64,000 nt of DNA, from the NCBI GenBank assembly GCA_026826555.1, contig JAKSZT010053764.1, positions 36,259,907 through 36,323,906 of the forward strand, in the 5' to 3' direction. Each line of letters begins with the position of its first letter. Position 1 is the first letter of the stretch. The notes below the pieces were generated by a model. The model was not told the origin of the DNA. It worked only from the letters and a program-made list of their open reading frames with translations, and did no database searches. The position numbers and the translations under genes are program-made. Shown piece after piece: positions 23,996-35,719 of the stretch. The stretch comes from Tolypeutes matacus (taxonomy: Eukaryota > Chordata > Mammalia > Cingulata > Chlamyphoridae).

Positions 23996-24656
23996 CAAAG
24001 GCATAGGCTTTCCTTGAAATATCCAGGTGTTTTTCTAAATTTTGCATATTGCTTAGCTGAAACTCTGAGAATGTTAAAGAGGTTTTTTGTTTTTTTTTTT
24101 TTTGTTTTGCTTTGCTTTCTTTTAAGTTTTCTTCCACAGCCTCTTCCACAGTATTATTCCCTGACCCCCAACCCCCTACCCTGTGCCTTAGTTCCTGCCT
24201 GCTGTTGTAATAACTTGCCTTTTAAATAAAGGTTGCATTGACTTCCATTGCTTCTAATGGAGGGGTATTGATCCATGGGCAAAGAAACCAACCCAATTCC
24301 CCCCCCCCAAAGTTTCATATTTCTGATCTTTCTTGACCTTGTAGGGTAGCTTATACATTTAACATATAACATATTATACATGCATGATACAAGGTTCCTG
24401 ATTGTTTTGTGCCTTCTAAATTTGCTCCATTCACTACCTCATGGATGTACTCTTACCTTGAGAGAATCCATAAAGCAAAAGTTCTTTCTCTCTGCCCCTC
24501 CACACCCCTTAGATCTGTGAGTAGGTCTTTTCCTCTCCAGGTCTCAGAATATTTCAGCAGCACTTTCTCCCTCCAACAGTGACAACCAGCAGGTTTTCCT
24601 TGTAAGAACTAGCGGCATCAATTGTGTTTATCTCCCTGACTAAGAGGTTTTGTATT

Positions 24657-24841
24657 GGGAAGTGGCTGTGGTTCAATCAGTAGGGCTCCCGTTTACCATA
24701 TGGGAGGCCCCCCGGGGCCTCCTGGTGAAGGCAAGCCCGCCCGCACGGCGTGGTTAGCTGACCCAGCGAGCACAAGCAGCAAGGGGGGGATAAATGAATA
24801 AATAAATAAAATAAATAAATAAATAAAATCTTAAAAAAAAA
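24657..24841 (+). mobile_element. DAS-type tRNA-derived SINE, monomer
   Basis: Starts 'gggaagtggctgtggttcaa', has a degenerate B-box region near 24715, a GC-rich middle, and an (AAAT)n tail with AATAAA and 'tctt' near the end. A 15-bp TSD with one mismatch (24642-24656 and 24842-24856) shows a clean insertion. AATAAA plus a T-run resembles the T-plus class of Pol III SINEs. Confidence 0.9.
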
Positions 24842-24856
24842 AAGAGGTTTCGTATT

Positions 24857-25404
24857 TATTTTCCCTGAGGTGGTGCCCATGTGGCTGTCGTGATATTGAG
24901 CAGTTGGACAGATTACACCCTGGAGTCACATCTGTGGACACATAGATCAACACCATTCTCATTGCCTTGGTGCCCAAGAAGTTTATCTTCTGTCAGTGAG
25001 ATTTACTGCTTTCTTCATGAATTGTTAAACCTTTCACGTGTCCCTTCCTCCCCTACGTTTTTTTGGTTTCAAACAACATTAGCATAATCTAATTGTTAAC
25101 AGCTGATTAATTAGCATTGTTTTATTGCCTTACTAATAAGAATTTCCAGCAGGGCTTCTGTAGAAGAATCTTGGTTGGTAAAGAACATAAAATAAATATT
25201 TTGCACAGAAAGGAAAAGATTTTAATTGGTGAGTCTATTTCCAATAGGGTTGGTTTTACTTGCCACATCTAAAGGCACAGCAAATACACTTATTTGGACT
25301 TTGTTCACAGGATTAAATTTGGTTGACTGAAGTTGCTTCAGCTGTTAGGACATAAGTCCTCAAACTTGCCTTTGAGCTTTTTAGTTCACAACACACTTCC
25401 ACTG
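24857..25404. other. Unique sequence with homeodomain-like AT motifs
   Basis: No gene is recognised. Around 25085-25130 'aacagctgattaattagcat' places an E-box next to TTAATTAG, which can be a homeodomain site cluster. This is weak evidence only. Confidence 0.3.
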
Positions 25405-25620
25405 ATAATGTCTCCCTTGATTCTCAACAGAGCCCTGTGAAGTAAGAGGAAGAGGTAATGATGTTTCAGGTTTTCAGATGAGAAAATAAAAATTGAAATA
25501 GATTAGGTGACTTATTAAAAATCACAAAGATAGGCAGTTGCAAAGCCAAGACTCAAATCTAGGAAATCATATTTGCATTTTAGCCTCTCCCCTCTAAGCA
25601 TCCATGCCGCCCTCAAATAA
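25405..25620 (+). mobile_element. MIR SINE relic
   Basis: Matches the MIR order: 'agccctgtgaagtaag', 'tttcagatgagaaaataa', 'aggtgacttattaaaaatc' and 'ccaagactcaaatctag'. It is ancient and shows no visible TSD. Confidence 0.75.
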
Positions 25621-25889
25621 TTCTTCTATCAGTTTGACTTTCTCAGGCTTTGTCTCACTTGTCCCAACATCTGCTGTATTTTTCATCTCCCAATATCTGT
25701 GACTTGCTGACTGGATGAAAACAAAGCATTTAGGGGTCAATGCAAGTTATATATCTGTTTATCTAAACTATAAAGTGAAGCAAGAAAAAAAAAGTGAGGT
25801 AGATATTGGTTAATTCAATGATTTTTCACCTACCTGCATATTGAGTAAAGAAAAGGAAAAAAAGAAAGGTGCCTGGGACCAACCTCTTG

Positions 25890-25985
25890 AGAGCCTGATT
25901 TAATTGTTCTAGAGTTGGTGACCAGATATGGGTATTTTTTAAAAGCTTCTTGGATGATCCTAATGTAGATCCAGTGTTACAAACC
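25890..25985 (+). mobile_element. MER5-like hAT relic
   Basis: 'taaaagcttcttggatgatc' followed by 'taatgtagatccagtgtt' and 'acaaaccactgag' matches the right half of MER5A. Confidence 0.5.
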
Positions 25986-26284
25986 ACTGAGAAAATTCCT
26001 CCTCTTCACCTACTTCTTCTAGACCCATCTCCTTATTTTTTCACTGCCAAGTTTTGAGAAATGCAGTGGTTCCTCAGACACAATCAGGGTTCTGCATTTT
26101 GACCAACATTAATTATGTTACTAAAATTTTAGATTCTAAATGATTCATGTGTGTGTTTGCTTTGGCTACTCTGGGAAAAGGGGAATATTATGGAGAAGGG
26201 AGTTGTGGAAAGATACCATGGTCTGGAGACTTTAAAAAAATTCCTCTTATGACTCCTGAAATCCTCAGTACTGGCTTAAAAAAA

Positions 26285-26515
26285 AACCAACCAATTTTAT
26301 TGATACGTATTAATAAAACATAAACTTTATCCAAAATGTACAATCAATGGTAATTGGTATAATCACATGGTTGTGTGTTCATAACTTTAATCATTACTAA
26401 AGCATTTTCATTATTTCAATAATAATAAACAAAAAACAGACAAACAAGAAAATTCCTCACCTCTCAATCTCTGTTTCCCCTGCTGTACATAGCAGCTATT
26501 TCTGGCTATTCTTGC
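26285..26515 (-). mobile_element. L1 3'-end fragment
   Basis: On the minus strand it shows the eutherian L1 tail pattern: 'attgattgtacattttgg' then 'tcaataaaattggttgg' and an A-run. Only the 3' end is present, as in a 5'-truncated insertion. Confidence 0.65.
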
Positions 26516-26529
26516 AACAATTATTTATT

Positions 26530-26620
26530 CGTTTATTAAGCAATTTATTGAGATATATTCACACACCATATGATCTATCCAAAGTGCATAATCAATGGCT
26601 TTTTTTTTTCTAGCTGTTAA
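26530..26620 (-). mobile_element. Second short L1 3'-end fragment
   Basis: On the minus strand: 'ccattgattatgcacttt', 'gtgtgaatatatctcaat' and 'aaattgcttaataaac'. It is a separate copy of the same tail motif as the neighbouring 26285-26515 fragment. Confidence 0.6.
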
Positions 26621-27254
26621 AAAGTCCTTAATTGTAAAATTGTAAAATAAATAGAAAAATAGGTTGAAAGAAATAAATTTTAAAAAAGAGTACAAGGCCA
26701 GGTTAGATTTAATATAATCAATTATAAAAAATAGATAGCATAGCAACAAACCTTTATACATGTAAATAATAATTCAAATATAATAGAAATTAATTATAGC
26801 ATAATTCTAATTTTTATATTACAGCTCTAACTATTGGACATAATCTCTAAGGATGAAATAAATTATTGGTTTAGTTATTTAATTTCTATTTAGGCCATAA
26901 TTCTTTCTAGATAATCAAATTCCTATTTGAAAACTCCTCACATCTTATTGGAGTGAATTACAGCAGATAACAATTTGCCAACTCATAATTTTATGAGGCA
27001 GAAAAACTAAAAATCTTGTTCAACAGTAGTCATGCTAATTCATTATTGATCCAGATAGATTATTTTAATTAAAGAGAATGAATAAGAAAGGGTTTTTCTT
27101 TAAAGAAAAAATGAAGTGTCCAATAGTAGATCTCCAGCCCTCTTCAATTAAAAGCAAGTGTTTATTTTGTATGAAAAAATTACAGAATACTGATCACAGG
27201 AACAATTTGCCAGTTGCACTGAGTAATTATTGTTCATATACTATAATGTTATTT
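26621..27254. other. AT-rich sequence, nothing recognised
   Basis: Very AT-rich. No repeat family or coding signal is clear. It separates the 5' half of a minus-strand L1 from the short L1 tails. Confidence 0.35.
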
Positions 27255-29226
27255 TACATTTATCTGGTCTACTCCAGCTCTTTTTTGGTTTCTATTTGCA
27301 TAAAATACCTTTTTCCAACCTTACACTTTTAACCTGGTTGTGTCCTTACGTCTGAGGTGGGTCTCTTGTAGACAACATATAGATGGCTTATATTTTTTTA
27401 AATTCATTCTATCAGTCTATGTGTTTTGATTGGGGAGTTCAACCATTAACATTCAGTGATATTACTGTAAAGGCATTACTTACTTCATCTATTTTGTCCT
27501 TTGGCTCTCTGTTGTCATATCATTCTATCGTCTGTCTTCTTTTCCTTTAGTTCACCCTTCCTAATAATCTTCATTTCTGAACTCTTTTCCAATTCTCTCA
27601 CCCTAGTTTTTTCCTTCCAGGCTGCAGCAACTCCTTTAGTATAGCTTGCAAATCTGGTCTTTGAACTTACCCTCATTTTTGAAGGACAGCTTTGCAAGAT
27701 ACAGAATTCTTGGCTGGCAGTTTTTTTTTTTTTTTCAGTACCTTAAATACAAAATACCACTTTCTTCTCTCCTCCGTGGTTTCTGATGAGAGGTCAGCAC
27801 TTAATCTTATCAAGTTTCCCTTGTATATGATGCTTTGATTTTCTCTTGCTGCTCTCAGAATCCTCTCTTTATTTCTGATATTTGTCATTCTGAATAGTAG
27901 GTGTCTCAGGACATGTCTATTCAGATTTATGCTCTTTGGGGTGCCTTATACTTCTTGGATATTGATATTTATGTCCTTCATAAGGGTTGGGAAGTTATCA
28001 GTCATTTCCTCAAATATTTTTTCTGCCCCTTTTCCATTCTCTTTTCCTTTTGGGACACCAATCATGCAAATGTTTGTGTGTTTCGCATTGTCATTCAATT
28101 CCCTGAGACTCTGTTCCATTTTTTCCACTCTCTTCTGTTTCAGTTCTTCTGTATTTTCCAGTTCAGATGGTCTGCATTCGAAATCACTAATTCTGTCTTC
28201 AAGCAATTCAAATCTATTTTAATGTGCCTCTAATATATTTTTATTCTCATCCATCGTGTCTTTCATTCCCATAAGGTCTGTTACTTTTCTTTGCTGGCTT
28301 TCAAATTGTTCTTTATGCTTTCCCAGTGTCTTCTTAATATCCTTTATTTCTTTAGTCATGATTTCTTTAAATTCTTTGAAGTGACTTAGGAGAGTTGTGT
28401 GATTATCACTGATTAATTGTATTAAATCCTGTATCTCTTCAGGATATTTGGTTTGTTCTTTTGGCTGGGTCGTTTCTTCCTGTTTCCTAGTATGGATTGT
28501 AATTTTTTGCTGATGTCTAGGCATCTGAATATGTTGATGAATTTACTCTGATGACTAATTTCTCTCTCTTGCCTACTTTTTATTCACAGCTCTGCTTTGA
28601 TATTTGGTTCAACTTATTCTCAGTCTTTAAAATTGCCCAGCTTAAGGTTTCTGAATCAGGCCAGGGACTCACCAGTGGGGCACAGGTTTTCTCCCAGGAA
28701 TTGGATACAGAGGGCGCCGAGAACAGTTTTTGTCCATGCAGTTTCCAGACCAGCCAGTAGATGGTGCTAGTCAACGCACCTTTCCACAGAGATGCTTCAG
28801 TCCCAGCTTTCCTGTGTTCCTGTGTTGAATCTCCAGATCAGAAATACAAAGGGGGCTCTGCTGCCAAATTCACTGCAGAAAAGCACCCTGATCTTCCTTC
28901 ACTTTTCCCTTGAAACAGCTGACAGGAGGGGAAGATGTCTGTTCCCCTCTCGTCAACTGCAGTGAGCCAGGTGTTTTACCCCAGCTTAATATCTTGGGGG
29001 TGGGGGACAGGAGCCATTGTGGGACACCATGGGGGCTTGGTAACACATTTCGGCTTCTCCGTGTCTCTGTCCCTCACCCTCCTGAGAGTTGTATAGCACT
29101 GTCCTGGTCTGCTGACCCCCAAAACAGGTCTTGTGGACAGCTTTTGGCTTCTTCTCCATTGTTTTTGTGAGAGCATTCAGCACTGTCTCTTAGTCCATCG
29201 CCATCTTTCCACAATCCTCTGAGACT
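27255..29226 (-). mobile_element. L1 5' half (5'UTR, ORF1, start of ORF2)
   Basis: Read on the minus strand it starts at 29226 with 'gtctcagaggattgtgg' and 'aagatggcgatgg', an L1 5' end. A 5'UTR of about 700 bp and ORF1 (28524 to about 27600) follow, then the beginning of the ORF2 endonuclease, stopping near 27255 at the 'aaaaaagagctggagtag' region. The rest of ORF2 and the 3'UTR are missing at this point. Having the 5' end without the 3' end is the reverse of normal L1 truncation and implies a later deletion or rearrangement. Confidence 0.85.
27600..28524 (-). pseudogene. L1 ORF1 pseudogene
   Basis: Best-preserved ORF1 of the window. It opens with MPRHQQKITIHT at 28524 and continues for about 100 codons of charged coiled-coil sequence to a stop at 28219. 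Further open pieces cover 27946-28206 (with a GVPKGKENG motif) and 27673-27888 (NQSIIYKGNLIRL motif of the RNA-binding part). At least two stops or frameshifts separate these pieces, so it is not functional. Confidence 0.85.
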
Positions 29227-29227
29227 T

Positions 29228-32200
29228 TTTTAAATTAGAAAAGTGTTGGTTTACAGAAAAATCATATGTAAAGTAGAGAATCCCATATACAGCATCACCA
29301 CCCCACACAGTTTTCCCTATTATTAACACTTTGCATTACCGTGGTACCTTTATTACAATTGGTGAAATAATATTATTATAATTATACTATTAACTAGAGT
29401 CCATAGTTTACATTAGGGTTTACTGTTTGTCCTATGCAATCTTATGATTTTTATTATAATTTTTATTCTAGTAACATATATACAACCTAAAATTTCTGCT
29501 TTTACTCACATTAAAATATATAATTCAGTTGTGTTAATTTTATTCACAATGTTGTACTACCTTCATCACTCTCCATTGCTGAAATTTTCTATCATTCTGG
29601 ACAGAAACTCTGTACCAATTAAGCATTAACTCCAGTCCCTACCCTCATCCCAGCCCATGGTAACCTTTATTCTAGTTTTCACTCTATGAATTTGCTTATT
29701 CTAATTACTTCATATCAGTGAAGTAAAAAAATTTGTCCTTTTGTGTCTGGCTTATTTCATTCAACAATGATGCCTTCAAAGTTTATCCATGTCTTTGCAT
29801 GCATCAGAACTCCATTCCTTTTTACAGTTGAATAATAATTCATTGTGTGCACATACTACATTTTGTTTATCCATTCATCTATTAATGGATACTTGGGTTG
29901 CTTCCATCTTTTGGCAATTGTGAATAATGCTTCTATGAACATTGGTCTGCAAATAACTGTTTGAGTCCCTGCTTTCACTCCTTTTTGGTATATTTTAGAA
30001 GTAAGGTTTCTGGATCATATGGTAATTCTATACTTGACTTTCTGAGGAAGTGCCAAACTAATTTCCACAGTGGCTGCACCATTTTACATTCCTACCAACA
30101 GTGTATGAGTATCCTGTTTCTTCACATCCTTTCCAACACTTATTTTCTTTTTTTTTAAGTAGTGCCATTCTGGTGGGTATGAAATGTTATCTCATTGTGA
30201 TTTTGAGTTTCGTTTCCCTAAAGGCTAATGATGTTGAGCACCTTTTTCATGTGCTTTCTGGCCATTTGTATATCTTCTTTGGAGAAATGTCTATTAAATT
30301 ATTTTGCCATTTTTTAAATTGTGTTGATTGTTTTTTATTTATTTATTTTTGCTATAGAAGTGTAGGAGTTATTTATATATTTTGGATATTAAGTCCTTAT
30401 CAGATATAGTTTCCAAATAATTTTTCCCATCCTGTAGGTTGTCTTTTTAGTTTCATGATGAATTCCTTTGATGCACAAAATCTTTTTAATTTTGATGAAG
30501 TCCCATTTATCTGTTTTTTCTTTTGTTGCTTATGCTTTTAGTGTAAAAGCTAAGAAACCATTGCCTAACACAAGGTCCTGAAGATGCTCTACTATGTTTT
30601 TTTCTTATAGTTCTATAGTTTTGATTCTTATATTTAGGTCTTTGATCCATATTGAGTTGATTTTTGTATTTGGTATGAGGTAGGCATGAAGACTTTCATT
30701 CTTTTGCCTATGGACATCAAATTTTCCCAGAACCATTTGTTGAGGAGACTATTCTTTCCTCATTGAGTGGACTTGGCATCTTTGTCAAAAATCAATTGGC
30801 CATAGATGTGATGATTTATTTAGGAACTCTCAATTCAATTCCATTGGTCTATGTGTATGTCCTTGTGCCAGTACTATGTGGTTTTTATTACTATAGCTTT
30901 GTAAATAAGTTGTAAAATCAGCAACAGTGAATTGTCCAACTTTGTTCTTTTTTCAAGATGGTTTTGGCTATTCAGAGCCCCTTACCCTTCTATATGAATT
31001 TTATGATTGGTTTTTCTATTTCTGCAAAGGAAGTGTTTGGAATTTTGATTGGGATTGCATTGAATCTGTAAATTGCTTGTGTAGAATTGACATTTTAACA
31101 ATATTTAGTCTTACAATCCATAAAAATAGAATAGCTTCCCATTTATTTAGGTCTTCTTTAGTTTCTTTCATCAGTTATTTGTGGTTTTCCACAAGAATGA
31201 GCTGTTTGCACTAGAGAAGAATGTGTATTCTACTGCTGTTGGGTGAAGTGTTCTATATATGTCTGTAAGATCTAGTTGGGTTAAAGTATCATTCAAGTCC
31301 TTTATTTTCTTATTGATCTTCTATTTAGATGTTCTTCCATTATTGAAAATGGTACAGTCAAATCTCTTATGATTAATTTAAAACCATAAATTTCTCCCTT
31401 CAAATCTATCAATATTTCCTTCATATATTTTGTGACTCTGACATTAGGTGCATATATATTTATACTTGCTATGTCTTCTTGCTGAATTAACACCTTCATC
31501 AGTATATAGTGACCTTCTTTATCTTTTGTAACAGTTTTTGACTTAAAGTCTGTTTTATCAGATATTACTATAGCCACTCCAGCTCTCTTTTGGTTACTAT
31601 TTGCATGGTATATTGTTTTTTGATCCTTTTATTTTCAACCTACTTGTGTATTTTTTTTTTTTTTTTTTTTTTTTAAGATTAGTTTCTTATGAATAGCATA
31701 TAGTTGGGTCACTTTTTTATCTGTTCTGCCAATCTCTGCCTTTTGACTGAAGAGTTTAACCCATTTACATTTAAAGTAACACTGACATTGTAGGACTTTC
31801 TTCTGATATTTTTCAATTTTGTCTTTGTAAGTCTTATACCTTTTTTGTCCATCAATTATTCTATTAATGCCTACTCTCATATTTATGTTTTTTTTTTACA
31901 CTGTACCAATTTGCATCCCTTGTCATTTGTTTCTATATATATATATATTTTTTTTTTTTTCTAGTCACTATGAGGCTTAAATTTAACATCCTAAATCTAT
32001 AGCAATCCTGATTTGATTTTATACAAACTTAACTTCAATAGCATACACATACATTGTTCCTATAACCCTCTGACATCCCACCTTTTTGTTTTACCTGTTA
32101 CAAATTACATCTTTATACATTGCATTATCAAAAATATATCTTTTTATGCATTTACATTTTAGGATCTTTAAGTAGACAATAGTGGAGTTGCATACCAGAA

Positions 32201-34080
32201 AATACAATACAATATTACTGGCATTAAAATTATCCATATAGTTACCTTTGTTGGAGGTCTTTGTTTCTTTATGCCATTTCAATTCCTTTTGTCAATTCCT
32301 TTCAGTCAGAAGAACTCCTTTTAGCATTGCTTGTAGGGTAGGTCTATTGATGAGGAACTTCCTCAGCTTTTGTTTATTAGGAAATGTCTTAATCTCTCCC
32401 TCGTTTTGAAATACATACTTGCTGGATATAAAATTCTTGGTTGGTAATTGTCTTCTTTCAATTCTTTAAATAGTTCATTCTACTACTTTCTTGTGTCCAT
32501 AGATTCTGATGAAAAATTGGCATTATATCTTATTGGGACTCTCTTTTACATAACATGCTGCTTTTTCCTTGCAACTTTCAGAACTCTCTTCTTGTTCTTG
32601 GTATTTGACAGTTTGAATTCTATGTTTCTGAGCATAGTTCTCCTTGAGTTTATCCTATTTGGGGTTCATTGGGATCTTGAATATGCATTATTCATGTGTT
32701 TTGAGAAGTTTTTTGGCATTACTTCTTTGAATATTCCTTCTGCTCCTTTCTCTCTTTCTTCTTCTGGGACTCCCATAATGCAATTATTGGTATGCTTAAT
32801 GGTGTCCCATAGGTCTCTTAGGCTCTGTTTACTAGGTTTTTGTTTGTTTGTTTGTTTTCGTTCTTTTTCTTTCTATTCCTCAGCCTGAATCATTTCAATT
32901 GTCTTATCTTCAAGTTCACTGATTCTTTCTTTTTCTGACTCCAATATACTGTTAAAACCCTCTATGGAATTTTTCATTCAATTATTGTGGTCTTCAACTA
33001 CAGTATTTCTGTTTGGTTCCTTTTTAAAATTTCTCTCTCTTTGTTGAAATTCTCATATTGTTCAGATAATTTTCCTGATATCCTTTAGTTCTTTCTCTGT
33101 GTTTTCCTTTATCTCCTTAAGTATATTAAGGATTTTTTTTTTTTTTTTAAGTTTTTGCCTGGTATATCCCAAGGGTAGTCTTCTTTAATGATGGATTTTT
33201 ATCTTGTTCTTTGGATGAGCCATCATTTCCTGTTTCTTTGTTTTTCTTGTAATCCTTTTGGAGCATTGTACATTTAGTATTTTAAAGTGTTATCTCTTGG
33301 ATAAAGTCCCTGAGCTGTCTGTCCCTTAAGTTTGTATCCAGCTAGTGACATAACACAGATTTCCTTGAGTGCCAAGAGCTTACAAAAACAAACAACAAAC
33401 ACAAAAATCAGCTTTTCGCAGTTTTTGTAAAATGGCTGTGCATTGGCTTATTTTCTTCTTCAGCGTTTACCTCTCCTATCTAGAAGATCAGCCTGAGGTG
33501 AATGTGAAGTGCAGGGTCTTCTCCATCTTTTCTGAGCCTGCTACTTGTACTGGGCTTTTGCTTGCTTGTAGCCTTAGGAATTCCCCTCATTTACAGAACC
33601 TTGAATGCACCCTCCACCCCCTATGAAATTGACATTCTCCTCCTCCTGGGTACTCTATTGTAAGGCTTAAAGCAAGTAATCCTTTGCCCCAGGCTACTTT
33701 GACCTAATTGTTTCTTATACTGTTTTAGCTGTCAACAAGCTGCTTCTGCCTTCAGCACAAGGCTTGAGAAGGAGAGCCAGAGACAGTTTCCTGGTTCAGT
33801 CTTTCATGCTGCCACGCAATGTATTGGCGCTCACATACAGGCACCTCAGTATGTTCAAAGGGATTATTCTGCTTCCTCTGGAACAGTGCCAGCAACCCAT
33901 AATTGGAACAAAGGCTGGCTCTACACTGTGCTGGGGAGAGTTTGTTGGAGGGAGCAGCAAGGGTGCTACAAGCTTTTCCTTTAATTTTTCAAGCTTTTTT
34001 TTTCTCAATTCAGCACTTGCTCAGTTACTGCGATCCTTTTAACTATTTTCTGGAGTTTTGAGGAAGATTGCTCTACCAGT
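29228..34080 (-). mobile_element. Minus-strand L1, near full length with internal deletion
   Basis: On the minus strand: 5'UTR (about 34080-33100), ORF1 (about 33000-32280), a long AT-rich inter-ORF part, ORF2 endonuclease (about 31640-31200), then directly the ORF2 C-terminal part (31190-29800) and 3'UTR ending in an A-run at 29228. Reading frames are fragments only; the piece 31302-31577 still shows VISDKTDFKSK and INIYAPN of the endonuclease. About 2 kb of ORF2, including the reverse transcriptase core, is missing at roughly 31195. The 5' boundary is uncertain by about 100 bp. Confidence 0.82.
31200..31640 (-). pseudogene. L1 ORF2 endonuclease fragment
   Basis: Open segment 31302-31577 on the minus strand shows MAIVISDKTDFKSK, DKEGHYILMK and SINIYAPN, which are middle endonuclease blocks. 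The expected GDFN catalytic block is degraded to RDLTV. The sequence jumps near 31195 to a far-downstream ORF2 position, so the reverse transcriptase is absent. Confidence 0.75.
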
Positions 34081-34239
34081 ATTTGCTAGCTATTCAAAAA
34101 TTGTGTGGGAATGTGGCACCCTAGAGCACAAATGTCACCTTCTTGTTTGACTGGAACTTGCCATGGCTACCATGGCCTAGAGACATTTTGTAGCATATAT
34201 TTGTAACTACTAGAACATAAATCCTATGGCCTCAGAGTT

Positions 34240-34340
34240 TGGCCTTTTTTATTTTCTTGTAACTGCTCTTTTCCCATCATGTTGAACAGTGCCTTACACA
34301 GAGCAGGTACTCAATAAATATTCATTAATAAATATTTCCC
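34240..34340 (+). mobile_element. L2 3'-tail relic
   Basis: 'cagtgccttacacagagc' and 'aggtactcaataaatatt' match the L2 3' end. Confidence 0.6.
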
Positions 34341-34439
34341 GTGAATCTCCCTTACCACCCTGAGCTAGAGAGAAATGGAACCCCTTGTCATTTCCCTGTG
34401 TTCTCAGGGAATCCTGATTTCTGTGCCTATTCCTAGATT

Positions 34440-34735
34440 GTTTTTCCAGTTAGAATATTTGCCTTCCCATCTTTTCCTCAAGTCTAAATTCTATCATGCT
34501 TTAAGGCCTGGCTTTAGTGAGTATTCCTCCACAAACCTTTCTGATTCTCCTTTAAATTCTTATAGACCATTATCTGTATTCCACTCATCACCTCTACTTA
34601 CCACTGCCTATCTTATATGTATTACAGTTATTTGTGTATATGCCTTGACTCTTCTAAGTCTGACTAATTTTATCTTTACATTCATCAGAGTACTCATAGA
34701 AATCTCTCAATAAATATTTGCTTAAATGAATGACC
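34440..34735 (+). mobile_element. Second L2 3'-end relic
   Basis: Carries 'aggcctggctttagtgag', 'tattacagttatttgtg' and a final 'tctcaataaatatttgc' in the L2 order. It lies just after another L2 tail in the same orientation. Confidence 0.55.
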
Positions 34736-34829
34736 ATTGTTTTTGGTATGTGATTTTCCTACATTATCCTTTGATGTGAGGTTGAATAGAATTTAATAAT
34801 GCATGACTTCTTTTTTTTTTATGTTATTT

Positions 34830-34965
34830 TTTTAAGTACTCCCCACATACAATATCTTATTTTCTCCTGAATACAACCCTGGGAATGGAACAGATGGATA
34901 TTATTGTTTAAATACAAAGAAATTGAAGCACAAAGATGCTAAATGATCTTCTCAAGGACTCTTCC
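34830..34965 (+). mobile_element. MIR SINE relic
   Basis: 'acaaccctgggaatgg', 'gatattattgtttaaata' and 'aaattgaagcacaaagatg' match the MIR core in order. Confidence 0.55.
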
Positions 34966-35604
34966 CATCAAAAGCAGAGTGGATTAAGTGCATATGTGCA
35001 CATTTGTGTTTGTTAACTTCAATAGTCCACACCTTTGTGGCTCAGTTATACAGCCTAAATCCACATCCCAGGTAAGAAGTGGAGAGTGCAATGTTATTTA
35101 TGATATAAATATCTTTGTTTTTCAGCAGAATATGATTCTCAAGTATCACATTGTTCTTGTTTCAGTGTGTTATGACTTGTTTATTTTACTTTTCTTGCAA
35201 CCTTCATTTTGTTCATTAGATCAAAATCATGCCAGAAAGGGGAATGCTTGTTCAAAATGATATACATAGATAAATAGCCATTTTGTGAAAAGTACTTCAT
35301 TCAAACAAACCAGTAGAAAAACAATGATAACCAAATGGCATGTGGTTTTCCAGTTGATTTTTTGTGTGTATTTTTTTAAAAACATCCAAACTTTCACTTT
35401 ACCTGTTCAGTAGTTTCTAAACACCAATCAACAGCATGAGTCCATGGTATAGAGATTCCCTTTTAGTGCAAAACAATGATTGAGAATTCATATTCAACGA
35501 CCAGAGGTTTTATTTTTTCATAAATACATACCACACCTATCAATGAAAACATCATTTTAATCATGTAAGCAAGACTCACTGTTGATTTATTCAAGATGGA
35601 ATTA
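34966..35604. other. Unique sequence, nothing recognised
   Basis: AT-rich, with no repeat, RNA gene or convincing ORF. Confidence 0.35.
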
Positions 35605-35617
35605 AATAATAGCTTTT

Positions 35618-35706
35618 TTTTTTTTCCTTCAAGAGTTACTGGGGATTGAACCCATGACCCTGTACATGGGAAGCAGACACTCAACCATTGAGCTACACCC
35701 GCTCCC
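35618..35706 (-). mobile_element. Short tRNA-derived DAS-type SINE (tRNA part only)
   Basis: On the minus strand: 'gggagcgggtgtagctcaat' and B box 'gggttcaatccccag', then a short A-rich tail. A TSD of 13 bp with one mismatch (35605-35617 and 35707-35719) frames an insert of only 89 bp, so this element consists of the tRNA head plus tail. Confidence 0.88.
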
Positions 35707-35719
35707 AACAATAGCTTTT

